This document shows positions 8,577 to 16,845 of a stretch of DNA of 64,000 nucleotides, piece after piece. The stretch is from contig CADBWQ010000010.1 of NCBI GenBank assembly GCA_902798545.1, forward strand, positions 1 to 64,000. The letters are read 5' to 3'. Within the stretch, counting starts at the first letter, position 1. Each line of letters opens with the position of its first letter. Both the position numbers and the translations under genes were made by a program. The DNA comes from Oscillospiraceae bacterium. Lineage in GTDB: Bacteria; Bacillota; Clostridia; Oscillospirales; Oscillospiraceae. The notes beneath the pieces were generated by a model. It had not been told where the DNA came from. It was given only the letters and a program-made list of their open reading frames with translations, and made no database searches.

Positions 8577-9284
8577 ATGAAACTGACCTGGCTGGGTCAA
8601 GCCGGCTTTTATCTGAGCTGTGAAAATGATCTGCGCATCATGATAGACCCGTATCTGTCTGATTCACTCTACCTGAAAAACGGAGAATCGCACCGAAGAA
8701 TGATCCCAATCAATGAGGAGTACCTGAACGCTGCCGTGGATGTCCTGATCCTGACACATGCCCATGGAGACCATACAGATTTCAAAACGCTTGATTGCCT
8801 GCTTGAGAAGAACCCGGAGCTCACAGTGCTGTCTGCGCGCCACGTACAGACGCTGTTACGGGAGCGATATGGACAGGGCGAGGGGTGGATGCTTTTCGAA
8901 CCGGATACGGAGGTAACGATAAAAGAGATCCGCTTCCGCGCAACCTTTGCCCTGCACAGCGATCCATGCCCGATCGGTGTCGTGATCGAAGAGAACGGGA
9001 GGTTTTACTGCCATACCGGGGATACCATGTTCCATAGGAGGCTGATGCAGGATTATCCGAGACATGCAGAACTGTTTATGGTCCCGATCAACGGTAAGGG
9101 AAACAACATGAACGCTGCGGATGCAGCACGACTCACAGATTATCTTGAGCCAAAACGGGTATTTCCGATGCACTGGGATCTGTTCGAACGCTATTCCGGA
9201 GACCCGGAAGAATTTACCGAGAAACTGAGTACCGACAGTACAGAAATTCTGCGTTATCCACAATATCAGGAGATTATTCTGTAA
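8577..9284 (+). CDS. Metallo-beta-lactamase-fold hydrolase, UlaG-like
   Basis: The 235-residue product has the metallo-beta-lactamase metal motif THAHGDH at residues 60-66 and GDTMFH further on, with the overall pattern of UlaG, the L-ascorbate-6-phosphate lactonase family. The reaction here is probably opening of a sugar lactone, inferred from family and from the sugar-acid genes that follow 15 and 24 bases apart. The start is the ATG at 8577 with AAGGA upstream; an ATG eleven codons earlier has no ribosome-binding site. Confidence 0.8.
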   Translation: MKLTWLGQAGFYLSCENDLRIMIDPYLSDSLYLKNGESHRRMIPINEEYLNAAVDVLILTHAHGDHTDFKTLDCLLEKNPELTVLSARHVQTLLRERYGQGEGWMLFEPDTEVTIKEIRFRATFALHSDPCPIGVVIEENGRFYCHTGDTMFHRRLMQDYPRHAELFMVPINGKGNNMNAADAARLTDYLEPKRVFPMHWDLFERYSGDPEEFTEKLSTDSTEILRYPQYQEIIL

Positions 9285-9299
9285 AGGAGCTGAGCGTAT

Positions 9300-10484
9300 A
9301 TGAAGATTACGGATCTGAAAACCTATACAGTATACACATATCGAACCAACTTCGTATTTGTGAAGATTGAGACTGACGAGGGTGTGTCCGGCATCGGTGA
9401 AGGCACACTGGAGTACAAAGAACACGCACTGCTTGGCGCGATCGAAGATATCAGGAGAGTCCTTGTCGGGCAGGATCCCAGACAGGTTGAGCGCATAACC
9501 AGTGAGCTCTACCGCGATTCTTACTGGAGACTTGGACCCGTGCTGCAGAGCGCAATCTCTGCGGTGGATATCGCCATGTGGGATATCAAGGCAAAGATAC
9601 TGAATGTTCCGCTCTATGAACTTCTGGGAGGAAAGGTTCGTGACAGCATCCGGATGTACGCGAATGTCTGGTTCGCCGGAGCCAGGACGGCAGAAGAATT
9701 TGCGGCTGCGGCAGTCCGTGCGAAGCTGCTTGGGGTGACAGCACTGAAATGGGATCCGTTCGGGAAAGCTTACCTGCACATGGACTGGCCGGAGCTGCGA
9801 CGGTCACTGGAGATCGTGGAGGCGGTCCGGGGCGCAGTCGGACCAGATGTCGATCTGCTGATCGAAGCGCATGGACGCTTCGACATCTCAACGGGAATCC
9901 GCATTGCAAACGAAATAAAGCGATTTGAACCGTATTTTCTGGAAGAACCGACTCCGCCGGATTCCTTTGATGCAATAGCCGAAGTCCGTAAAAAATCACC
10001 GGTTCCTATCGCCGGCGGAGAACGCCTCTACGGCACGATGCAGTTGCGCAGTTATCTTGAAAAAGGTTGTGTTGACTATGTGCAACCTGATCTAAGCCAC
10101 TGCGGCGGGGTGAGTGCCGCAAAGAAAATGGCTGCCATTGCCGAAACCTATTATGTGGCGCTGGCGCCCCACAACCCAAGCGGCCCGGTCGCGAACGCGG
10201 CAACGCTCCAGATCGCCGGATCTACGCCCGGGTTCCGTATCCTGGAAATCTGTCTGACCGATGTCAGCTGGAGAAAGGAACTGACAGATGAAAAAGTCAC
10301 CTTCCGCAATGGCAACATCCTGATTCCGGACGGTATTGGCCTGGGTCTGAGCCTGAATGAAGAAGCCTGTGAAAGCTATCCCTATCAACCGATTGATCTG
10401 CGCCATTACAAAGGAACGCTGACCAATGTACGTCCGGCAGGAAAAACAGGATACTATTTTGAAGGTCTGCCCGAGAACGGATGA
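9300..10484 (+). CDS. Enolase-superfamily sugar-acid dehydratase (mandelate racemase/muconate lactonizing family)
   Basis: The 394-residue enzyme has the capping domain and barrel of the mandelate racemase subgroup. Metal-ligand candidates are Glu189 or Asp195 in IEAHGRFD, Glu215 in LEEPTPP and Glu241 in GGERLYG, with the general base His291 in APHNPSGP. This pattern is closest to galactonate/gluconate-type acid sugar dehydratases. It would abstract the proton next to the carboxylate and remove water to give a 2-keto-3-deoxy acid. The exact sugar acid cannot be read from sequence. It sits between a lactonase-like gene and an SDR. Confidence 0.85.
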   Translation: MKITDLKTYTVYTYRTNFVFVKIETDEGVSGIGEGTLEYKEHALLGAIEDIRRVLVGQDPRQVERITSELYRDSYWRLGPVLQSAISAVDIAMWDIKAKILNVPLYELLGGKVRDSIRMYANVWFAGARTAEEFAAAAVRAKLLGVTALKWDPFGKAYLHMDWPELRRSLEIVEAVRGAVGPDVDLLIEAHGRFDISTGIRIANEIKRFEPYFLEEPTPPDSFDAIAEVRKKSPVPIAGGERLYGTMQLRSYLEKGCVDYVQPDLSHCGGVSAAKKMAAIAETYYVALAPHNPSGPVANAATLQIAGSTPGFRILEICLTDVSWRKELTDEKVTFRNGNILIPDGIGLGLSLNEEACESYPYQPIDLRHYKGTLTNVRPAGKTGYYFEGLPENG

Positions 10485-10508
10485 TTCTTATACAGAAGGA
10501 GGAACGAT

Positions 10509-11282
10509 ATGTTTGATCTTACGGGAAGAGCAGCCCTGGTAACAGGCGCGTCTCAGGGACTTGGGGCGGCAATCGCCAGATGCCTTGCGGAAGCCGGCGC
10601 CGATGTTGCCGTGAACTATGTCTCGCAGAAATCAGAGAAAAAGGCGGAGCAGGTGGCAGAATCCATACGGGCAATGGGAAGAAAAGCGATTGTGATTCGG
10701 GCCGATGTCAGTTCAGAAGCAGAGGTCAAAGCCATGGTTGAGACGGTGGACAATTCCTTCGGACGCCTCGATATTCTCTGCAACAATGCCGGAGTCAACA
10801 GCAATCACACCATTGATGACATGACACTGGAGGACTGGCAGCGCGTGCAGAACACCAACATCACCGGAGGCTTCCTCTGCAGCAAGTATGCAATTCCCGT
10901 CATGCGGAGGAATCACTTTGGCCGAATCATCATGACTTCATCCATGACCGCCCAGCAGGGCGCTCTGTTCGGTCAGGTACACTATGCCTCGACCAAGGGG
11001 GCCCAGCAATCCTTTGCAAAGACTCTTGCCAGGACTGTAGCCCTGGATGGGATCACCGTCAACTGTGTGGCCCCGGGTACACATATGACGGAGACGCTTC
11101 GCGACATCCTTGTAAACTCTGACCCGCACAGGCTCGACGCTGCCATTGCCCGTACGCCGATGGGACGGGTCGGAACTTGCGAGGATGTGGGATACGCCGT
11201 GGTGTATCTCGCCTCGGAGGAGGCGGGGTATGTGACCGGAGCCTGCATTGACGTTAATGGCGGCTGCTATATGCGCTCGTGA
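10509..11282 (+). CDS. Short-chain dehydrogenase/reductase
   Basis: A 257-residue classical SDR: the cofactor motif TGASQGLG is at 12-19, NNAG follows, and the catalytic Ser-Tyr-Lys set is in TSSMTAQQ...YASTKG. FabG-like in length. In this cluster it probably oxidises or reduces a hydroxyl of the sugar acid handled by the dehydratase 24 bases upstream. The ribosome-binding site AGGAGG is nine bases before the ATG. It converges with an AraC-type regulator, with no clear terminator between them. Confidence 0.88.
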   Translation: MFDLTGRAALVTGASQGLGAAIARCLAEAGADVAVNYVSQKSEKKAEQVAESIRAMGRKAIVIRADVSSEAEVKAMVETVDNSFGRLDILCNNAGVNSNHTIDDMTLEDWQRVQNTNITGGFLCSKYAIPVMRRNHFGRIIMTSSMTAQQGALFGQVHYASTKGAQQSFAKTLARTVALDGITVNCVAPGTHMTETLRDILVNSDPHRLDAAIARTPMGRVGTCEDVGYAVVYLASEEAGYVTGACIDVNGGCYMRS

Positions 11283-11297
11283 CGGGATTACATATCA

Positions 11298-12074
11298 TTA
11301 CTCTGCGGTAGAGCGGGAACGGTAGGAGCTGGGTGACAGCCCGGTGCTTTTTTTGAAGATTCTGCTGAAGTATGCAGGGTCCTGGTAACCGCTTGCAAAA
11401 CAGACTTCTTCTACACTGATATTTGTACTCTGAAGCAGGTCACAGGCATATCCGATCCGTCGCTGGGTCATGTAATTCAGGGGAGAGATCCCATACACCT
11501 GCTGAAACAGACGGCGAAAATATGCCTCTGACATTCCACAGGCGGCCGCGAGCGAAGCAACAGACGGGAATGCGTTATTCTCAACGTTGAGGGCCTGAAT
11601 GGCGCTGCGGATCTTTTCGGCCGCGATCGGAACACTGTTCTGACAGATTTCGAGCTGGGAGCAAAGGAGCAGGTACAGCATCCCAATGCTTTTTTCCCGG
11701 TAGAACTGTTCTCTGTGAGACCATTCGCTGACCAGCCGAAGCATATCCCTGCGGGTACGCTCATTTTCTGCACAGTGACGGTGGCGCGGCAGTGAAATGT
11801 TGCCGCGTATCTTAAAATTGATCGTGAGGTGCAGGAAGCCCTCTTCCTGACTTCTGGTGAGGTAAAGTGTCCCCTCCGGCATATACAGAAGATCGTCTTT
11901 CTGTGCATGGATGACACTTCCATCGTTCATCTCGTAGACCGCACTGCCGTCCAGCACGTAAACAAGACCGTGGCGGGGACGCGCTTTGACATATTCTTCG
12001 CTGACCCATTGGGGATGTGCATAGAAACGATGTGCAAGTACGATGTTCTCTATGAAGAATCCGTTTTCGTCCAT
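11298..12074 (-). CDS. AraC-family transcriptional regulator
   Basis: The 258-residue protein has an N-terminal cupin-like sensor half (about 1-130) and a C-terminal pair of helix-turn-helix units (about 160-255) ending in YFSRIFKKSTGLSPSSYR, the AraC signature. It faces away from the TRAP/mutarotase operon and reads toward the dehydratase genes, so both sets are likely targets. It probably binds a sugar or sugar acid and activates transcription. Two inverted repeats in the 278-base space before it are candidate operators. Confidence 0.9.
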   Translation of the reverse strand: MDENGFFIENIVLAHRFYAHPQWVSEEYVKARPRHGLVYVLDGSAVYEMNDGSVIHAQKDDLLYMPEGTLYLTRSQEEGFLHLTINFKIRGNISLPRHRHCAENERTRRDMLRLVSEWSHREQFYREKSIGMLYLLLCSQLEICQNSVPIAAEKIRSAIQALNVENNAFPSVASLAAACGMSEAYFRRLFQQVYGISPLNYMTQRRIGYACDLLQSTNISVEEVCFASGYQDPAYFSRIFKKSTGLSPSSYRSRSTAE

Positions 12075-12086
12075 GTGTGAACCTCG

Positions 12087-12115
12087 TTTTAACAGAATGA
12101 TTGTGGAAAATGCAA
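12087..12115 (-). promoter_or_regulatory. Putative promoter of the AraC-type regulator
   Basis: On the minus strand TTGCAT (12110-12115), a 17-base spacer and TTAAAA (12087-12092) precede the start codon by about 12 bases. Confidence 0.45.
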
Positions 12116-12117
12116 GA

Positions 12118-12140
12118 GATACTCTGTGGAACAGGGTATC
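12118..12140. repeat. Inverted repeat next to the AraC promoter
   Basis: GATACTCTGT and ACAGGGTATC are near-perfect ten-base arms (nine of ten match) around GGA. It abuts the -35 of the regulator promoter and may be an autoregulatory operator. On the plus strand TTTTT follows, so it could also stop transcripts entering from the left. Confidence 0.45.
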
Positions 12141-12202
12141 TTTTTCTTCGTTTTATTCCATTATTCCACGAAAATAAGGAAAAGTAAAGATAATTATTTC
12201 AG

Positions 12203-12225
12203 AATTTGGTAAATTCTACCAAATT
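12203..12225. repeat. Perfect inverted repeat, candidate operator of the TRAP operon
   Basis: AATTTGGTA (12203-12211) and TACCAAATT (12217-12225) are exact nine-base arms around AATTC, about 50 bases upstream of the -35 box of the plus-strand promoter. The position suits an activator or repressor site shared by the divergent genes. The binding protein is not known. Confidence 0.5.
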
Positions 12226-12276
12226 TGAAGTTGGTTTTTTGTCGTTTCGATTTGTCCAAGTGTTTTGATTAATACA

Positions 12277-12305
12277 TTGATAAAATCTTTGGCAGTCGCT
12301 ACAAT
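12277..12305 (+). promoter_or_regulatory. Sigma-A type promoter of the mutarotase/TRAP operon
   Basis: TTGATA (12277-12282), a 17-base spacer and TACAAT (12300-12305) form a near-consensus promoter, with the first start codon about 40 bases beyond the expected transcription start. Confidence 0.75.
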
Positions 12306-12352
12306 ATCAGCATAAGATGCAGCGGGTACAGACAGAGAGGTGGACGTGAAGA

Positions 12353-13240
12353 ATGGAAAATGACCGTACTGTCCTGAAAAGTGAAGAACTGGAGGTCATA
12401 CTGCGCCTCCCGGAATGCTATTCGCGCTCACGCTATGATCATTCCGGAATGGTGGAACAGGTGCGCCTGGGAAAAAACAGCTTCCTCTCCGGAGAGAAGA
12501 TCGGCGATGGAGATGGCCTGGGCGGAATCGGACTGGCCTTCTGTCTGGAATGGAATGATACTGCAATCTATGACCGGACCGCCGTTGCAGACTACTTTCC
12601 TCTGCCCGGTGTTGGGCTCCTGCGAAAAGCGGATACCACAGCGTTTCAGTTTACCAGAGATTATGCTGTTGTTCCATTTGAACACATCGTTAAAATCCAG
12701 CCTGACAGCGCAGAAATCCATAGTCTGCCACACCTCTGCCAGGATACTGCTTTTGAGCAGGTGAGACGGTTTCGTGTGGAAGGGAGGACACTTGCGGTAG
12801 AATGTGAACTGAAAAACTGTGGCCCTTCTGTTATTTCCGGGACGGAATTCTGCCATAACTTCTTCTGCTTTAACGGGGAAGAGATTGATTCCTCCTATTG
12901 CCTGCGTTTTCCATATACCATTATCCCGCGTATGCGCCGCGGGCAGATTCTTCTGGAACGGGACGCACTGCGCCTCGGAGACTTTGACGAGACAACAGCT
13001 TCCACTGCGTTCTGGCTCAATGGTTTTGAGGGACTGAGCAGTCACTGGATGAAGCTGGAAAATGCCAAAACACGTACGGGCGTCCTTGTGGAAGATCACT
13101 TCCCGCTGGCCAGGTTTTACAGCTGGGACAATTTGTCGGCGTTATGCCCGGAGACATTCAAGGCCTTTGAACTGAAGCCCGGTGAATCCGCCTCCTGGTG
13201 CAGAGCCTATACATTCTATTCGTTGGATTCTCAATCCTGA
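12353..13240 (+). CDS. Galactose-mutarotase-like (aldose epimerase fold) protein
   Basis: The 295-residue soluble protein looks like the beta-sandwich fold of aldose 1-epimerases: strand-rich, with FCHNFFCFNG in the middle and a C-terminal ELKPGESASWCRAYTFY strand. The usual catalytic His/Glu pair of GalM cannot be placed with confidence, so its reaction is uncertain. As first gene of a TRAP-transporter operon it may interconvert anomers of the imported sugar acid. Start ATG is at 12353 with GAGAGGTGG upstream. Confidence 0.6.
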   Translation: MENDRTVLKSEELEVILRLPECYSRSRYDHSGMVEQVRLGKNSFLSGEKIGDGDGLGGIGLAFCLEWNDTAIYDRTAVADYFPLPGVGLLRKADTTAFQFTRDYAVVPFEHIVKIQPDSAEIHSLPHLCQDTAFEQVRRFRVEGRTLAVECELKNCGPSVISGTEFCHNFFCFNGEEIDSSYCLRFPYTIIPRMRRGQILLERDALRLGDFDETTASTAFWLNGFEGLSSHWMKLENAKTRTGVLVEDHFPLARFYSWDNLSALCPETFKAFELKPGESASWCRAYTFYSLDSQS

Positions 13241-13281
13241 ATGATCCTGAATTTGAAATCAATTAAGGAGGGGAGAACAAT

Positions 13282-13779
13282 ATGAAAACCGTTGGAAAAG
13301 CCTTTGATAAGCTCGAGGCTGCCCTCAAGGTTATCTGCGGTGTACTTCTGATTGGTTTTGTGACCCTGACACTGATCCAGGTTGTCATGCGGTATATTTT
13401 TAAGATGCCGCTTTCCTGGAGTGAACAGCTTGCCAGATATATGTTCATCTGGATGCTGATGCTCTACATGCCGGTTATTATGCGTCACGGAAACAACCTG
13501 GGCTTTGATTTGATTATCAACAGGCTTTCCAAGAAGGCACAGAATGTATTCTGGATTCTCTGTGAGACGATGATCGCTGCCTTTGCAGCGCTGTATTGCA
13601 TCTACAGCGTCCAGCTCTGCATCAAATTCGCACGAAAGACTCTGGTCGGACTCGGAATCAAGGCAAACTGGGTCTACTCAGCACAGATCGTGGGAGCGTT
13701 TCTGCTCTGCCTTTTCTCTCTGGAACTGGTGATCAACCGTATTCTGAAAACCGTGCGAAAGGAGGATGAGACCACATGA
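13282..13779 (+). CDS. dctQ: TRAP transporter small permease (DctQ)
   Basis: The 165-residue membrane protein has four predicted helices and the DctQ pattern (FKMPLSWSEQLARYMFIWMLM near 49-69 spans the second). It joins the large permease to form the membrane part of a sodium-driven TRAP importer. AAGGAGGGG precedes the start, and its stop overlaps the dctM start (ATGA). Confidence 0.9.
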   Translation: MKTVGKAFDKLEAALKVICGVLLIGFVTLTLIQVVMRYIFKMPLSWSEQLARYMFIWMLMLYMPVIMRHGNNLGFDLIINRLSKKAQNVFWILCETMIAAFAALYCIYSVQLCIKFARKTLVGLGIKANWVYSAQIVGAFLLCLFSLELVINRILKTVRKEDETT

Positions 13780-15059
13780 TGCTGATTCTTCTCTTCTCAA
13801 TCTTCCTGGTCCTGCTATTCATGGGCATGCCGGTAGCCTATGCGATGAGCATTTCTGCCTGTATTACACTGTTCTTTGATCCAAGCCTTCCGGGAATAAT
13901 CATTCCCCAGAAGATGTTCACAGCGATGGACTCCTTTTCGCTGATGGCCATTCCCTTCTTTATGCTTGCCGGCTCCCTGATGGAACAGTGCGGTATTACC
14001 AGAAAACTGGTGGGATTTGCGAGAAGCCTTGTAGGCCATTTTACCGGAGGGCTTGGTCACGCCACTATTGTGACGGGCGTCCTGATGGCGGGTGTCTCTG
14101 GATCTGCCAACGCCGATACGGCCGCCATCGCCAGCATCCTTGTGCCTGCCCTGAGAGATGAGGGCTATGACGACGGCTATGCATGTGCAATGGTCTCGGG
14201 CTGCGGCGCCCTTGGTCCGGTCATTCCGCCTAGTATCATGATGGTCATTTATTCCGGTGTCACATCAATTGCGATCGGGGCACTTTTTATGGCGGGATTT
14301 CTGCCCGGCATTCTGATCGGTCTTGGCTATATGTTTGTGAACTATCTCTATGCCAAGCGGACCGGAATACCCAGAGACAAGTTCGTAGGCTGGAAACAGC
14401 TGGGCAAGGATACCCTCCATGCAATCCCGGCGCTGGTGATGCCATTTATTATCATCGGCGGTATCCTGTCGGGCGTTGTGACAGCCACGGAATCCGGCGT
14501 ACTGGCCTGTACTTACAGTGTGATCTACGGACTGGTGGGACGCACGCTGAACTGGAAGAAGTTCAAGCTCTGTGTGGATGGTGCCGTCAGTGCGACCACC
14601 AACTCCATGATTATCATTGCTTTTGCCGGCCTGTTCGGCGCATTGGTCACTAACTACAACATGTCCAAGGTTATTCTGACGGTGATGACAGCGTTCACAA
14701 GCAGCCCCAACGTCGTACTGATCTTTGTGAGTGTTGTGCTGTTTATTGCCGGTATGTTCATAGACTCCAATGCGGCAATGCTTATGCTGGTACCGATCTT
14801 TGCACCCCTGATCGGACAGTATCATTTCAACCCCCTGCATTTCGCGATGGTGTGCATTCTGACCCTGGATATGGGCGGAATGTCACCGCCGGTCGGATTG
14901 CTGATGTATCTTGCGGCGAATATCACGGATACTCCTTTAGGGAAAGTGGTCAAGAATATCTGGCAGTTCATAGCAGTCAACTATGCGGTTACCATCCTGA
15001 CCATCTTCATCCCCGCTATTGTCATGCTCCTTCCACAACTGACAGGCCTGATCTCATAA
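13776..15059 (+). CDS. dctM: TRAP transporter large permease (DctM)
   Basis: The 427-residue protein is full length for DctM, with about a dozen hydrophobic helices and the signatures GVSGSANADTAAIASI and PPSIMMVIYSG (near 108-155). It is the transport-cycle subunit that moves substrate with sodium. It overlaps dctQ by four bases and is followed by the binding protein gene, a standard three-gene TRAP set. Confidence 0.94.
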   Translation: MMLILLFSIFLVLLFMGMPVAYAMSISACITLFFDPSLPGIIIPQKMFTAMDSFSLMAIPFFMLAGSLMEQCGITRKLVGFARSLVGHFTGGLGHATIVTGVLMAGVSGSANADTAAIASILVPALRDEGYDDGYACAMVSGCGALGPVIPPSIMMVIYSGVTSIAIGALFMAGFLPGILIGLGYMFVNYLYAKRTGIPRDKFVGWKQLGKDTLHAIPALVMPFIIIGGILSGVVTATESGVLACTYSVIYGLVGRTLNWKKFKLCVDGAVSATTNSMIIIAFAGLFGALVTNYNMSKVILTVMTAFTSSPNVVLIFVSVVLFIAGMFIDSNAAMLMLVPIFAPLIGQYHFNPLHFAMVCILTLDMGGMSPPVGLLMYLAANITDTPLGKVVKNIWQFIAVNYAVTILTIFIPAIVMLLPQLTGLIS

Positions 15060-15135
15060 GGACAGACAAAGCGGAATTCGTTTGTGAACCACGGGGAGAC
15101 CCGGATTCAAAAAATTAATAAATGGAGGAAACAAC

Positions 15136-16146
15136 ATGAAAAAACTCATCGCACTGCTTCTCGCCCTCGTGATGTGCTTTGCCCTTGCGGCCACGGCTTC
15201 TGCAGAAAGCCCCGCAGAACCGGAGTACACAGAGATTACCATGAAGCTCTCCCACCACAACGCTGTTGACCAGCCGATCGGTGTCGCACTGGACGCATGG
15301 GCGAAGATGGTCAACGAAAAGACCGGCGGAAAAGTCACCATCGACGTATATCCGGCGGCATCCCTGTACAGCTCCGGCGATGCGCAGGATTCCATCATCA
15401 TGGGTACTCTGGATATGTGCCTGGGCGACACCTCGCTGCTGAGCTCTGATGAACCGGAATACGCTCTGTTTTCCCTGCCTTTCATGTTTGACAGCTATGA
15501 TACCGCTGCTGAGATCGTGTTCGGCGAGATCGGGCAGGAAATCGACAAACGGATGGAAGAGAATCTTGGGGTCAAACCTCTCGGCTGGACATGGAACAAC
15601 TTCCGCAACATGTGCACCAAGGATCCCATCACCAGTATTGCTGACTGCAAAGGATACAAGCTTCGTTCCCCCGGCGCTGACATTTACATGGATACCTTCA
15701 CCACGCTCGGCATGAGCCCGAACCCCATCTCCTGGTCTGAAGCCTATACAGCCATGCAGTCCGGCGTTGTCGACGGTGTTGAATCCGGCCTGGAGGCTTT
15801 CTACACGCAGGGTTTCTATGAACTGGGCAACAACATCTGCCTCAGCCGTCACATGATCTCGATCATCGGACCCTGCATCAATGTAGACAAGTGGAACAGC
15901 CTCAATGAGGCTACCCAGCAGCTTCTTCTCGATACCTGGGCTGAAGTCCAGGCGGACCTGAACGAGACCGTCATCGCCAATGAGACGGGCTACCAGACCA
16001 AGCTGGAAGAGGCGGGCTGCAATATCACAGAGTTTGACGATCATCAGGCGCTGATTGATCTTTTCACTCCCTACTGGAGCAAGAATGCCGAGGCAAACGG
16101 CTACGCGGATCTTCTGGAGCAGACACTCGCAATTATCTCCAAGTAA
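15136..16146 (+). CDS. dctP: TRAP transporter substrate-binding protein (DctP)
   Basis: The 336-residue protein has a cleavable signal ending near ATASA (about residue 23) and the DctP fold, including RSPGADIYMDTFTTLGMSPNPISW-type ligand loop around 175-200 with the conserved arginine that binds substrate carboxylates. It has no proper lipobox cysteine, so anchoring is unclear. Neighbouring acid-sugar enzymes suggest a sugar acid as ligand. AGGAGG is seven bases upstream of the ATG. Confidence 0.92.
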   Translation: MKKLIALLLALVMCFALAATASAESPAEPEYTEITMKLSHHNAVDQPIGVALDAWAKMVNEKTGGKVTIDVYPAASLYSSGDAQDSIIMGTLDMCLGDTSLLSSDEPEYALFSLPFMFDSYDTAAEIVFGEIGQEIDKRMEENLGVKPLGWTWNNFRNMCTKDPITSIADCKGYKLRSPGADIYMDTFTTLGMSPNPISWSEAYTAMQSGVVDGVESGLEAFYTQGFYELGNNICLSRHMISIIGPCINVDKWNSLNEATQQLLLDTWAEVQADLNETVIANETGYQTKLEEAGCNITEFDDHQALIDLFTPYWSKNAEANGYADLLEQTLAIISK

Positions 16147-16163
16147 ACTTTAGCATCTATGTG

Positions 16164-16194
16164 GTTTCGGGCGGCATTGACCGCCCGAAACTTT
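16164..16194 (+). terminator. Intercistronic hairpin after dctP
   Basis: An eleven-base-pair perfect stem (GTTTCGGGCGG with CCGCCCGAAAC) with a six-base loop is followed by only TTTC. It is likely a leaky terminator or a 3' stabiliser that lets dctP be made in excess over the genes downstream. Confidence 0.65.
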
Positions 16195-16213
16195 CAAAAA
16201 GGGGGGATCCGGT

Positions 16214-16780
16214 ATGGAAGACCGATATCGGGCGACTATAAAGCACAGCGAAGATACCGTCAGAACGATGGCCAGGGCACAATATGAGACATTCCGGCCG
16301 ATGGCGTATTACTGGCTCCTCCTGATTTCGCTGATTCTCCTTGCCGTGGCGGTGTTTGTACCGGGACTTGGGCAATCGGTGAAGATACTCTGTATCCTGC
16401 TGGGCAGTTTTACGCTGGTGGGACTGAATGCTCCGGCCCGGCAGCTTGCGGATCAGGTGATCCGCTCATTAAATGGCAGGTTTCCAGTGATTTCCTACAC
16501 TTTTGAAGACGACTCCATACACCTGGAAGGAACAGACAACGCGGATAAGCTGCCTTATTCTGAGATCTACCTTCTCCTTGAACAGAAGGATTACCTTTTC
16601 CTCTTCTTGAAGGACAGGTCCTGCTATATGCTGGACCGCAGCAGTATGACACCGGATGATACAGGATTGATGGCTCTGATCGAAGAAAAAACCGGACTGG
16701 TGTGGACAAAAAACCGCTCCATTCTCCATACATCTATTAAAACACTGAAGGAGCAGCATGACCGTCAATCCGTACGTTGA
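16214..16780 (+). CDS. YcxB-like membrane protein
   Basis: The 188-residue product has two adjacent hydrophobic helices (about 30-50 and 55-75) followed by a soluble beta-rich domain of the YcxB type (YTFEDDSIHLEG... near 95). The family is uncharacterised. It starts with GGGGGGATC upstream and lies between the TRAP genes and the DUF5107 gene, probably in the same transcript but behind a hairpin. Function unknown. Confidence 0.6.
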   Translation: MEDRYRATIKHSEDTVRTMARAQYETFRPMAYYWLLLISLILLAVAVFVPGLGQSVKILCILLGSFTLVGLNAPARQLADQVIRSLNGRFPVISYTFEDDSIHLEGTDNADKLPYSEIYLLLEQKDYLFLFLKDRSCYMLDRSSMTPDDTGLMALIEEKTGLVWTKNRSILHTSIKTLKEQHDRQSVR

Positions 16781-16845
16781 GCAGAAAACAATGTTTCGGG
16801 ATACCGTGTTATCGATAGATTCAGCAGAACGCAAGGAGGCCAGCT

